Shown one piece after another: positions 1 to 7,358 of a stretch of 9,539 nt of DNA. The notes beneath the pieces were generated by a model. That model was given only the letters and a program-made list of their open reading frames with translations, ran no database searches and was not told the origin of the DNA. A program made the translations under genes and the position numbers. Origin of the DNA: Acidobacteriota bacterium (GTDB lineage: Bacteria; Acidobacteriota; Blastocatellia; Pyrinomonadales; Pyrinomonadaceae); the NCBI GenBank assembly GCA_023436495.1, contig JAEZIT010000135.1, positions 1-9,539 on the forward strand, read 5' to 3'. Within the stretch, counting starts at the first letter, position 1. Each line of letters opens with the position of its first letter.

Positions 1-1244
1 GAATAACACGCGACCGCATTTATGGCGAGGTCGATTGGCGCTCAAAAACGTTCAGGCTCGTCGATACGGGCGGGATCGTGCCCGACGACGAAGCTGTCAT
101 TCCCGCGAATATTTTCAAACAGGCTTCGCAGGCGATCGCTGAAGCACGCGCGATCATTTGGGTCGTAGATTCACGCGCGGGCATTACGCCGCTGGATGAG
201 GAATTAGCCGTACTGCTGCGGAACACAGGCAAGCCGGTGTTCATCGCCGCGAACAAAGCGGAATCGAAAAAGGTCGAGACTGAAGCCGGCGAATTCTATC
301 AGTTCGGGTTCGAACTCGTACCTATTTCAGCGGAACACGGAACTGGCATTGGCGATCTTCTGGAAGAGGTGTTTGAGGAATTGGAATTTCACGATATCGC
401 CGAAGAAGAGCCGCAAGACGAGATACGACTCGCAATCATAGGCCGGCCGAACGTGGGAAAATCTTCATTGCTGAATCAGATCCTCGGAGAAGACCGAGTT
501 ATCGTATCGCCTATCGCCGGAACTACGCGCGACGCCATCGATACGCATCTTGTCGTGGATGACCAGAAATATTTGCTGATCGATACCGCGGGCATTCGTC
601 GAAAGGGAAAGACGACGGAAATGGCGGAAAAACTATCGGTCATAATGGCCAAGAAAGCTCTGGAACGCGCCGACGTCGCGATCCTGGTAATAGACGCAGT
701 CGAAGGCGTCACGAACCTCGATGCAAATATAGCGGGGTACGCATTGGATTCGGGCTGTTCGATCATAATCGCCGTGAATAAATGGGACTCGGTCGAGGAC
801 AAGGAAACCAACACGATCTACGAGTTCGAACGGGAGCTTCGCCGGCAAATGAAATTTCTCGATTGGGCGCCTATCATGACGATCTCTGCATTGACCGGAC
901 AGCGCGTAACGAAGATACTGCCAATGGTCGAAAAAGCGTATAAGGCCAGGAACATAAGGCTGCAGACATCGCTGCTGAATCGATTTTTTGAAGATTCGAT
1001 ATCCCAGCCAAAAGGCGGGACTGCGCCGTCGCCGATGAAAGGCGGATTTTCGCGGCTAAAGGTACAGTTCATAACACAGGCAGGGATTCGGCCGCCGCTG
1101 TTCATTCTTTTCACTTCGGGCGGAAGGGCGGGATTGCACTTTTCTTATCTGCGGTATATCGAGAACCGTCTCCGCGAAGAGTTCGAATTTTTCGCGACGC
1201 CGATACGGTTGGTCGAACGGCATAAATCGAAAAAGACAAAGTAA
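1..1244 (+). CDS. der: Ribosome biogenesis GTPase Der (EngA), 5' end missing
   Basis: Der is a double-GTPase needed for maturation of the 50S ribosomal subunit in the cytoplasm. The frame is open from the first bases (first full codon at 3) to TAA at 1242-1244, giving 413 visible residues. About 35 N-terminal residues, including the first P-loop, lie before the window (family length roughly 435-490). Visible in order, numbered from the first full codon: ITRDR switch I of G domain 1 (residues 1-5), DTGG (21-24), NKAE as G4 of domain 1 (84-87), an acidic linker, then G domain 2 with GRPNVGKSS (147-155), GTTRD, DTAG (194-197) and NKWD (259-262). A C-terminal KH-like domain follows, with PPLFILFTSGG and a Lys-rich tail. 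The two GTPase domains plus KH domain are diagnostic. G4 of domain 1 ends in Glu instead of the commoner Asp. The stop codon overlaps the next start (TAATG), which implies translational coupling. Confidence 0.97.
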   Translation, partial: ITRDRIYGEVDWRSKTFRLVDTGGIVPDDEAVIPANIFKQASQAIAEARAIIWVVDSRAGITPLDEELAVLLRNTGKPVFIAANKAESKKVETEAGEFYQFGFELVPISAEHGTGIGDLLEEVFEELEFHDIAEEEPQDEIRLAIIGRPNVGKSSLLNQILGEDRVIVSPIAGTTRDAIDTHLVVDDQKYLLIDTAGIRRKGKTTEMAEKLSVIMAKKALERADVAILVIDAVEGVTNLDANIAGYALDSGCSIIIAVNKWDSVEDKETNTIYEFERELRRQMKFLDWAPIMTISALTGQRVTKILPMVEKAYKARNIRLQTSLLNRFFEDSISQPKGGTAPSPMKGGFSRLKVQFITQAGIRPPLFILFTSGGRAGLHFSYLRYIENRLREEFEFFATPIRLVERHKSKKTK

Positions 1245-2713
1245 TGGAAGTACTGCTTTTACTGATCAGATTATTCCTCGCCGGCATATTCGGCGTCGCG
1301 GGCGTGGCGAAGCTGCTCGATCCTAAGGGCTCCGAAAGGGCCGTTCGCGATTTCGGCGTTCCGGAAGATCTTGCCAAGCATGCGGCATACGCGCTGCCGA
1401 TCGCCGAATTAGCGGTGGCCGTGCTGCTGCTTCCGGTTTCAACGGCCTGGTACGGCGCTGCCGGAGCACTCCTGCTGCTGCTTTTGTTCATCGGCGGAAT
1501 GATCTATCAGATCGCTCAAGGCAAGGCTCCGGATTGTCATTGCTTCGGTCAACTCCACAGCGAACCTGTCGGCAAGAAGAGCCTGATCCGCAATGGTTTA
1601 TTCGGCGTGCTCGCACTGTTTCTGGCGATCCAGGGGCCGTACGGCCAGGGTGCAAACCTTATCGAGGACAGCGGTGCCGTACAGATGATATTTAATTTTG
1701 TGATCATCAGCCTGTTGGTCACGGGCGTATTTTACCTACGCCGATTATTAAAACAGCAAGCCGACATTCTCCGGCGATTCGAGGTAATGGGCTATCTTGC
1801 GGCCGAACCCGAGCCTGTCGAACGGCATGAAGCCGGCGATCCGCACGACGGCCTGCCGATCGGCGCTCCCGTCCCTGATTTTACATTGCCTGATATGTAC
1901 GGGCGGCTTGTTAAATTCGAACATCTGCTGTCGTCGGCAAAACCCATTCTTTTCTTTTTCGTTGGACCGACGTGCACCCCTTGTGAATCGCTGTTGCCGG
2001 AGATCGAAGACTGGGAGAGCGAAATCGGCGGCAAGGTTACGTTCGTGTTCGTCAGCAGTGGTGACGTTAATGACAATATCAGGAAGTTTGGAGGACGCGC
2101 GAACCGCGTCGTGCTAATCGAAAAGGGAAGGGAATTCGCGCTCTCCGTTCACGCAAAATGGACACCGACAGCTCTACTTGTAAATACGGACGGTAACGTC
2201 GCGAGCCATATCGCCGCGGGCGATGTCGCGATACGCCGCCTAGTAGAAAAGATCGAAAAGACCGACCTGACCAATGAATTTGCGCATATCACGGGAATGA
2301 ACGGCTACGCTAAACCGATGATCGGAATGCGCGTTCCGGAGTTTTCGCTCGAAGATGTTAACGGCCGTACGGTTACTTCGGACTTCTTCACGGGCAAAAA
2401 GACGCTTGTCGTGTTCTCAAGCCCGTCCTGCGGGCACTGCGTCGAGATGCTGCCTGTTCTTCGTGATTGGGAAAAGAGTAAGCCCGAATCGGCTCCGCAA
2501 TTGATCATGTTTTCAGAAGGCGACCCGGAGCATCACAGGGATTATGGCCTCGACGCGCCGATTTTGCTAGAGCACGATTACAATATCGCGAAAAAATGCG
2601 GAATGCTGGGAGCTCCATCAGCGGTAATTATCGATGAGAACGGCACGATAATCACCGAAGCGGCTGTCGGGCCATCGAATATTTGGTCCCTGGTTACGCG
2701 AAGAAAGGTTTAA
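1244..2713 (+). CDS. MauE-like membrane protein fused to two thioredoxin-fold domains
   Basis: A 489-aa predicted inner-membrane thiol-disulfide exchange protein. Residues 1-166 carry about five hydrophobic segments (roughly 4-23, 45-64, 69-91, 114-131, 147-166). A C98-H-C100-FG motif lies between the third and fourth, as in MauE/DoxX-type redox membrane proteins. A first thioredoxin/TlpA-like domain (about 205-340) has C244-T-P-C247 and a cis-Pro-type TPT at 307-309. A second (about 355-489) has C396-G-H-C399, the classical PDI-type active site, and APS at 457-459. Both active sites sit in a MauD-like context (PxCxxCxxLLP or EMLP, followed by xxDWE). In methylamine dehydrogenase maturation, MauE and MauD are separate partners; here they appear fused, with the MauD part doubled. 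With N-in topology and five helices, CHC and both CxxC sites would face the periplasm, but the Arg/Lys-rich stretch after helix 5 weakens that model. The ATG overlaps the der stop by one base and tgt starts 6 nt after the stop. The substrate is unknown; a role in oxidation or isomerisation of exported proteins is inferred from context. Confidence 0.92.
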   Translation: MEVLLLLIRLFLAGIFGVAGVAKLLDPKGSERAVRDFGVPEDLAKHAAYALPIAELAVAVLLLPVSTAWYGAAGALLLLLLFIGGMIYQIAQGKAPDCHCFGQLHSEPVGKKSLIRNGLFGVLALFLAIQGPYGQGANLIEDSGAVQMIFNFVIISLLVTGVFYLRRLLKQQADILRRFEVMGYLAAEPEPVERHEAGDPHDGLPIGAPVPDFTLPDMYGRLVKFEHLLSSAKPILFFFVGPTCTPCESLLPEIEDWESEIGGKVTFVFVSSGDVNDNIRKFGGRANRVVLIEKGREFALSVHAKWTPTALLVNTDGNVASHIAAGDVAIRRLVEKIEKTDLTNEFAHITGMNGYAKPMIGMRVPEFSLEDVNGRTVTSDFFTGKKTLVVFSSPSCGHCVEMLPVLRDWEKSKPESAPQLIMFSEGDPEHHRDYGLDAPILLEHDYNIAKKCGMLGAPSAVIIDENGTIITEAAVGPSNIWSLVTRRKV

Positions 2714-2719
2714 GTTTTA

Positions 2720-3898
2720 ATGAAAGCAATCGATTGGAAAGTAAACGCCCAGCAGGGCGAAGCACGCACTGGTATTTTGCGCACTCGGCGTTCGGTGATC
2801 GAAACCCCGGTGTTCATGCCGGTCGGGACGCAGGGGACCGTCAAGGGCGTCCGGTTCGAATGGCTCGAACAGGAAATGGACGCACGGATCATTTTGGGAA
2901 ATACCTATCACCTGTTTTTGCGACCGGGGCACGAGGTGATCCGCGAGCTCGGCGGGCTTCATAAATTCTCGACGTGGGATCGCTCGCTTTTGACCGATTC
3001 GGGCGGGTTTCAGGTGTTTTCGCTGACCGACCTTAGAAAACTGACCGAGGACGGGGTCGAATTTCGTTCGCATATCGATGGCAGCAGAAAATATCTTTCG
3101 CCGGAGATCTCAATGGACGTGCAAGCTGCGCTTGGGTCGGACATTGTCATGGCGTTCGACGAATGCCCGCCCGGTGACGCCGGCCACGGACGCACGAAGC
3201 TTAGCCTCGAAATGACGGCGCGTTGGGCAAAGCGTTCCAAAGTCAGGTTCGACGAACTCCAGGAAACTGCAATGGACACCGGCTTTACGGATGCAGACGG
3301 CCTAAGCGGCCGGCAGGCGCTTTTCGGCATTGTACAGGGTGCCGGACATTTGGACCTCAGAAAGGACAGCCTGGAACGAACCGTCGATATCGGTTTTGAC
3401 GGGTACGCAATAGGCGGATTGAGCGTCGGCGAAGAAAAGCCGGTAATGTACGGCGTTCTTGAATATCTTGCGCCGCAGATGCCGGCGGACGCTCCGAGGT
3501 ATCTAATGGGCGTCGGTACGCCCGAGGATCTAATAGAGGCCGTTTATCGCGGGGTCGATATGTTCGATTGCGTTATGCCGACGCGAAACGGCCGTACCGG
3601 CAGCGCCTTCACGTCGTTTGGACGGCTGAATATCCGCAACGCACGATTTATCAGCGACAGCGGGCCTCTCGACCCTGAATGCCCTTGTTCTGTATGTCAA
3701 AGATATACAAGGGCTTATCTTCGCCACTTGTATCAGAGCGGGGAAATGCTGGCTGCGACCCTGATATCACACCACAATCTTGCATTCTTCCTTGACACTA
3801 TGCGGCGAGTTAGGCAATCTATCAACCTTGGCACTTTTCACCAGTTCCGGATCGATTATCTTAATAAATTGCGTGAGAATGACTCGATAACCGTTTGA
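2720..3898 (+). CDS. tgt: Queuine/preQ1 tRNA-guanine transglycosylase
   Basis: A cytoplasmic enzyme that swaps guanine 34 for preQ1 in tRNAs with GUN anticodons (Asp, Asn, His, Tyr), the committed tRNA step of queuosine synthesis. The 392-aa length fits bacterial Tgt. Key parts seen: DSGGFQVFS with D93 (general base); FDECP with D147 and C149; GIVQG (203-207); GGLSVGE with V236; and the nucleophile D283 in MFDCVMPTRNGR. The zinc site is C321-x-C323-x2-C326 plus H352. Spacing of V236, D283 and the zinc ligands matches Zymomonas mobilis Tgt (V233, D280, C318/C320/C323/H349) at a constant +3 offset. C149 and V236 are the residues associated with bacterial preQ1 preference rather than eukaryotic queuine use. 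A weak Shine-Dalgarno (AGAAAGG, 2702-2708) lies in the end of the preceding gene, 11 nt before the ATG. yajC follows after 14 nt, the familiar tgt-yajC-secDF order. Confidence 0.98.
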   Translation: MKAIDWKVNAQQGEARTGILRTRRSVIETPVFMPVGTQGTVKGVRFEWLEQEMDARIILGNTYHLFLRPGHEVIRELGGLHKFSTWDRSLLTDSGGFQVFSLTDLRKLTEDGVEFRSHIDGSRKYLSPEISMDVQAALGSDIVMAFDECPPGDAGHGRTKLSLEMTARWAKRSKVRFDELQETAMDTGFTDADGLSGRQALFGIVQGAGHLDLRKDSLERTVDIGFDGYAIGGLSVGEEKPVMYGVLEYLAPQMPADAPRYLMGVGTPEDLIEAVYRGVDMFDCVMPTRNGRTGSAFTSFGRLNIRNARFISDSGPLDPECPCSVCQRYTRAYLRHLYQSGEMLAATLISHHNLAFFLDTMRRVRQSINLGTFHQFRIDYLNKLRENDSITV

Positions 3899-3912
3899 TT
3901 CTACGGCGGTGA

Positions 3913-4251
3913 ATGTATATTATTGAGTTTTTATTTTCTGCGTTAAACAGCATGGATATTACTCTGTTATTTTTTCAGGACGCCGGCGGCGGAAGCTTGA
4001 TCTGGACACTACTTCCGTTCGTTTTCATCTTCGGCATCTTTTATTTCCTCGTGATCCTTCCACAAAAACGGCAGCGACAGCAGCTACAGGAAATGATCAC
4101 ACAATTGAAGATCAACGATGAGGTCGTTACAAACGGCGGCATCATCGGACGCATCAAGGAAATAAAGGAAACCAGTTTCATTATCCAGAGCGCTGAAAAA
4201 TCGTTTCTCGAGGTTGGTAAAAGCGCAGTTGTCGGAAAGAAACCCGAATAG
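3913..4251 (+). CDS. yajC: Sec translocon accessory protein YajC
   Basis: A small single-pass inner-membrane protein that associates with SecD-SecF and assists SecYEG. It has 112 residues from this ATG. A short Gly-rich stretch (DAGGGS, 23-28) precedes one transmembrane segment (about 29-49). The family hallmark ILPQKRQRQQ follows at the membrane exit, then a small soluble domain with NDEVVTNGGIIGRI (68-81). This is the classic YajC layout, and secD and secF follow directly. The start is uncertain. The only Shine-Dalgarno-like bases (GGCGGTG, 3905-3911) are almost touching this ATG. A second in-frame ATG at 3952 would give a 99-aa protein starting MDITLLF, closer to typical YajC N-termini. 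The product call is firm and the start is not. Expression probably runs through from tgt. Confidence 0.94.
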   Translation: MYIIEFLFSALNSMDITLLFFQDAGGGSLIWTLLPFVFIFGIFYFLVILPQKRQRQQLQEMITQLKINDEVVTNGGIIGRIKEIKETSFIIQSAEKSFLEVGKSAVVGKKPE

Positions 4252-4264
4252 TTCTTTGGTTATT

Positions 4265-4298
4265 GTCAATTACAGGGCACACTCGGCCCGTAATTGAC
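4265..4298 (+). promoter_or_regulatory. Perfect inverted repeat just upstream of secD
   Basis: The arms GTCAATTAC (4265-4273) and GTAATTGAC (4290-4298) are exact reverse complements. Inside them GGG (4275-4277) can pair with CCC (4287-4289) after a one-base bulge, leaving a 9-nt loop. The structure begins 13 nt after the yajC stop and ends 7 nt before the secD ATG, so it occupies the place where a ribosome binding site would be; no Shine-Dalgarno is seen there. There is no T-run after the stem, so it does not look like an intrinsic terminator. It may be an RNA hairpin tuning secD translation or a DNA dyad for a protein. The function is inference. Confidence 0.6.
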
Positions 4299-4305
4299 CA
4301 CACAT

Positions 4306-5973
4306 ATGAAAAGCAACACATTGTGGGTCAGAACGGGGATCATTCTCGCCGTTACACTGATCGGAATTTATCTTGTCTTCGGGCCTCGCCGCATGCCGAC
4401 GGGCGCCGACTTCACGTGGCAGGGAATCAAGAATAATCTGGCCGAGAATATTAGTCTCGGGCTGGACCTGGAAGGCGGCTCGCACCTTGTGATGCGCGTC
4501 CAGACCGATGATTACCTGAAGACGCTGACGGAAAATAACGCTCAGGCGGCCCTAACGGCCGCACAGGATGCGAAACTGCCTGTAACGGGAAGTTCGACGG
4601 TCGCCGAGAACGGCAGGTATGCTGCAACGCTTAACCTGAGTGAGTCCGGTCAAGCGCAGGCCATCGCTGAAGAGGTCAAGAAGAAGGTCGATTTTTCCAC
4701 ATGGACTGAAAGCATTAGCGGAAATACGATCAGTTGGAGTTTGCCGGTCTCGCAACAGGACGCGCTTAAGCGTCAGGCCGTCGATCAGGCATTGAAGATC
4801 ATCGAAAGCCGCATCAACGCTTTTGGTGTCAAGGAACCGACGCTGCAGCGTCACGGCTCTGATTCTTCGGGGCAGATCCTTCTTCAGATGCCGGGCGTAG
4901 ACGATCCGGAACGCGTCAAGAAACTGATCGGAGCCGAATCGAACCTATCCTTAATGAAGGTCGCGGGCGACACTTTCCAAACATTTCCGACCGAGGACGC
5001 CGCGCGGCAGTCGCTCGGTGGTTCGGTGCCGCCTAATCGCAGGATCCTTCCGTATTCCGAGCGCGATACCGGCGACACGACGACACCGGAGGACCCGACG
5101 CAAAAACAGTTTATTATCGTCGAATATCCGGCCATCGTCGAAGGCAGCGAACTTCGCAGCGCCTCAGCATTCTCGCGAACGGGAAGCGAAGCCGATTATC
5201 AGATCACTTTCAACCTGAAACCTGCCGGTGCACAGAAATTCGGCGACTGGACCGGTAAAAATATCGGCAAGTACCTCGCTATCGTCTTGAATAACGAGGT
5301 CAAATCCGCGCCGGTAATTCGCGGACAGATTTTCGACACAGGGCAGATCGAGGGTAATTTTACCAAGGCAACCGCTGAGGACCTTGCGCTTACGCTGCAA
5401 TCCGGCGCGCTTCCCGCGAAACTCGAATATCTCGAAGAACGCACGGTGGGCCCGAGCCTGGGTGCCGATTCGATTCGGTCGGGCGTACAGGCGTCGATCG
5501 GTGGGCTCCTTTTCGTTGTCGGTTTCATGTTGTTCTACTATCGCGGATCAGGAATAAACGCGTTAGTGGCGCTTGTTATGAACCTGATCCTGACCATGGC
5601 TGCGCTGATCGTTTTCGATTCGACGCTGACGCTACCCGGTATTGCCGGATTTATTCTCGGTATCGGTATGGCCGTCGATTCCAACGTCCTTATCTTCGAA
5701 CGTATGCGCGAGGAACTTCGCGCTGGTAAAAAGGTGGCGGACGCCGTCGATATTGGTTTCGACAAGGCATTTGTGACGATCATCGACTCGCACGTAACTA
5801 CAATCATATCCGCATTGATCCTGTATTTATATGGTTCGGGGCCGATCCGCGGCTTTGCAGTCACGCTGACGCTTGGCCTGCTGATCAACTTGTTCTCGGC
5901 CGTATTCGTTTCTAGAACGATCTATATGTGGCTGCTTAGCCGCAACCCGGACATGAAGGAATTGAGTATCTAA
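4306..5973 (+). CDS. secD: Protein translocase subunit SecD
   Basis: Inner-membrane subunit of SecDF, an RND-family proton-driven machine that pulls translocating proteins out on the periplasmic side. The chosen start is ATG at 4306 (555 aa, MKSNTLWVR). A TTG four codons upstream (4294) is in frame but lies within the right arm of the hairpin. TM1 is about residues 8-26, followed by GLDLEGG (52-58), the SecD signature, and the large periplasmic P1 region. P1 includes ESRINAFGVKEPTLQ and a variable Pro/Thr/Asp-rich stretch around 245-266. FNLKPAGAQKF, the GxLPAKLEYLEERTVGPSLG motif and five more membrane segments (about 396-412, 417-437, 443-464, 488-510, 516-544) follow. D458 in GMAVDSNVLIFERMREE is the conserved membrane acidic residue tied to proton use. 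It is somewhat shorter than E. coli SecD (615 aa), but all signature motifs are present. Confidence 0.97.
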   Translation: MKSNTLWVRTGIILAVTLIGIYLVFGPRRMPTGADFTWQGIKNNLAENISLGLDLEGGSHLVMRVQTDDYLKTLTENNAQAALTAAQDAKLPVTGSSTVAENGRYAATLNLSESGQAQAIAEEVKKKVDFSTWTESISGNTISWSLPVSQQDALKRQAVDQALKIIESRINAFGVKEPTLQRHGSDSSGQILLQMPGVDDPERVKKLIGAESNLSLMKVAGDTFQTFPTEDAARQSLGGSVPPNRRILPYSERDTGDTTTPEDPTQKQFIIVEYPAIVEGSELRSASAFSRTGSEADYQITFNLKPAGAQKFGDWTGKNIGKYLAIVLNNEVKSAPVIRGQIFDTGQIEGNFTKATAEDLALTLQSGALPAKLEYLEERTVGPSLGADSIRSGVQASIGGLLFVVGFMLFYYRGSGINALVALVMNLILTMAALIVFDSTLTLPGIAGFILGIGMAVDSNVLIFERMREELRAGKKVADAVDIGFDKAFVTIIDSHVTTIISALILYLYGSGPIRGFAVTLTLGLLINLFSAVFVSRTIYMWLLSRNPDMKELSI

Positions 5974-5983
5974 TACAGGTTCG

Positions 5984-6012
5984 CGGCATACGTCGAGTGA
6001 CGCTTCATGCCG
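5984..6012 (+). promoter_or_regulatory. Hairpin between secD and secF
   Basis: CGGCAT (5984-5989) pairs with ATGCCG (6007-6012). Inside it, CGTC (5991-5994) pairs with GACG (5999-6002) around a four-base GAGT loop, with a 1 x 4 internal loop between the two stems. It fills the middle of the 55-nt secD-secF gap and ends 16 nt before the secF ATG. A weak Shine-Dalgarno-like GGAA at 6017-6020 follows it directly. No T-run follows, so termination is unlikely. A role in setting SecD:SecF stoichiometry or mRNA processing is possible but unproven, and stems of this size can occur by chance. Confidence 0.4.
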
Positions 6013-6028
6013 ACATGGAATAATTGCA

Positions 6029-7147
6029 ATGATTCAGATCTTTAAGAGCATCAACGTTGACTGGATGGGCCTTAGAAAGCCCTTGAGCGCGGTATCCATC
6101 GTAATACTGCTGGCTGGGCTTATCTCGGCAATCGGGCGACAGGCATCGCCGGGCGGAACCGACGCATTCAACTTGGGCGTCGATTTCCAGGGTGGGACCG
6201 TTATCACCGCGAAATTCAAACAGAAGCCTGACGCTGACGACATTCGCAGCGCGCTTTCGAACGCCGGCATCGAAGAGGCCATCATTCAGGATTCTACGGA
6301 CAAACAGGACGAGGTTCTGATCAAGATCCCGCTTTTTTCGGTCGGCGGCGAAAACCCTGCCGTCAACGCTAACACTGAGACTGCGGCGGAGGCCGAAGCA
6401 GCCGAATCATCGCAGGTAAATCTCGGGCGTCAAACAGTAAAAACCGCCCTGGATACCTTCGGCCGCGAAGCGGACCCGACCAAGAGCCTTTCTGAGGACG
6501 AAGCCGCCGCGTATAAGATCGTCGGAACGGATTCCGTTGGCCCGGTCGCCGGAGCTCAGCTGCGTAATCAAGCTGTCCTCGCCACGCTGCTCGGCATGAT
6601 CGGCATTTTGCTCTTCATCGCTTTTCGTTACGATTGGACCTATGCGGCCGGCGCGGTCATTGCCGTGTTTCACGACGTTTTGATCACGCTTGCGTTCTTT
6701 ACCATGTTCCAATGGGAGGTCAGTCTTACGGTGCTTGCGGCAATGTTGACGCTTGTCGGATTCTCCGTTAACGACTCGATCGTTATTTTTGACCGTATTC
6801 GCGAGAACCTTACCCTGCACCGCGGTGAGTCGCTGTATAAACTTACAAACGATTCGATCAATCAGACCATGTCACGCACGATCGTGACGAACGGGCTGGT
6901 GTTCCTGTCCGTCCTCGCGTTGGTGTTATTCGGCGGTGAAGTGCTGCGCGGGTTCTCTTTAGCCCTGTTCGTAGGCTCGATCGCCGGTACTTACTCGACG
7001 ATCGCTATCGCCAGCCCGATCGCCATATGGTGGCAGGGAAAGATCGGCGAAGCCACGATGTCGGACACCTCTACCCCTACACAGAAGGGCGACAAGATGG
7101 CTTCGGCCTCGCGGCGTTCCGTCACTCGCAGGCCGGTGACGAGGTAG
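6029..7147 (+). CDS. secF: Protein translocase subunit SecF
   Basis: Partner of SecD in the proton-driven Sec accessory complex of the inner membrane. The 372-aa protein has TM1 (about 20-37), GVDFQGG (50-56, the SecF signature) and a periplasmic domain. That domain contains an Ala/Glu-rich low-complexity insert (about 111-128) and ends near GPVAGAQLRNQA. Five further membrane segments lie at roughly 181-199, 204-226, 229-256, 283-302 and 308-336. H215-D216, and V247-N248-D249 in GFSVNDSIVIFDRIREN, match the conserved SecF membrane motifs, including the DRIREN cytoplasmic edge. The last 35 or so residues form a hydrophilic tail ending in an Arg-rich stretch (SRRSVTRRPVTR). The ATG is preceded by a weak GGAA at 8 nt spacing. 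A non-coding gap of about 400 nt follows, so this is probably the last gene of the operon, although no clear terminator was found. Confidence 0.97.
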   Translation: MIQIFKSINVDWMGLRKPLSAVSIVILLAGLISAIGRQASPGGTDAFNLGVDFQGGTVITAKFKQKPDADDIRSALSNAGIEEAIIQDSTDKQDEVLIKIPLFSVGGENPAVNANTETAAEAEAAESSQVNLGRQTVKTALDTFGREADPTKSLSEDEAAAYKIVGTDSVGPVAGAQLRNQAVLATLLGMIGILLFIAFRYDWTYAAGAVIAVFHDVLITLAFFTMFQWEVSLTVLAAMLTLVGFSVNDSIVIFDRIRENLTLHRGESLYKLTNDSINQTMSRTIVTNGLVFLSVLALVLFGGEVLRGFSLALFVGSIAGTYSTIAIASPIAIWWQGKIGEATMSDTSTPTQKGDKMASASRRSVTRRPVTR

Positions 7148-7246
7148 GCCGAAGGCGGCGTAAGTATATGAACCAAAAGGCCGTTCAGTCGTACGTAAAG
7201 TTTTGTAAAAAAGCGGGAAGAGTGTACTAAAAATCGGTAGTCATTC

Positions 7247-7275
7247 TTGACTTTCGATGCGTAAACTTTTAGACT
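7247..7275 (+). promoter_or_regulatory. Candidate sigma70-type promoter for tonB
   Basis: TTGACT at 7247-7252 matches five of six bases of the -35 consensus. After exactly 17 bases comes TAGACT at 7270-7275, which keeps T1, A2, A4 and T6 of the -10 consensus. Transcription would start near 7282 and give tonB a leader of about 280 nt. The spacing and first hexamer are good and the -10 is moderate. Promoter rules for this phylum are not well known, so this remains a candidate. Confidence 0.4.
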
Positions 7276-7358
7276 TCAAAACGTTGCTGGTCAATTTAGA
7301 ATTTTCTATCTGCTATTTCCCGTAAGCTTTGGTCAAGAAGCTTGGGAAACATGTAGGG

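Noticed and set aside
1111..1491. 126-codon minus-strand open frame across the der/fusion junction
   Set aside because: Ser/Ala-rich shadow frame crossing two solid overlapping genes; no domain and no ribosome binding site.
4294..4305. TTG start for SecD, four codons upstream of the ATG
   Set aside because: The TTG lies in the right arm of the 4265-4298 dyad with no Shine-Dalgarno. The ATG at 4306 gives a normal SecD N-terminus (MKSNTLWVR).
6407..6820. 137-codon minus-strand open frame inside secF
   Set aside because: It lies fully inside a well-supported gene and its composition is that of a complement of membrane-protein codons, with no family resemblance.
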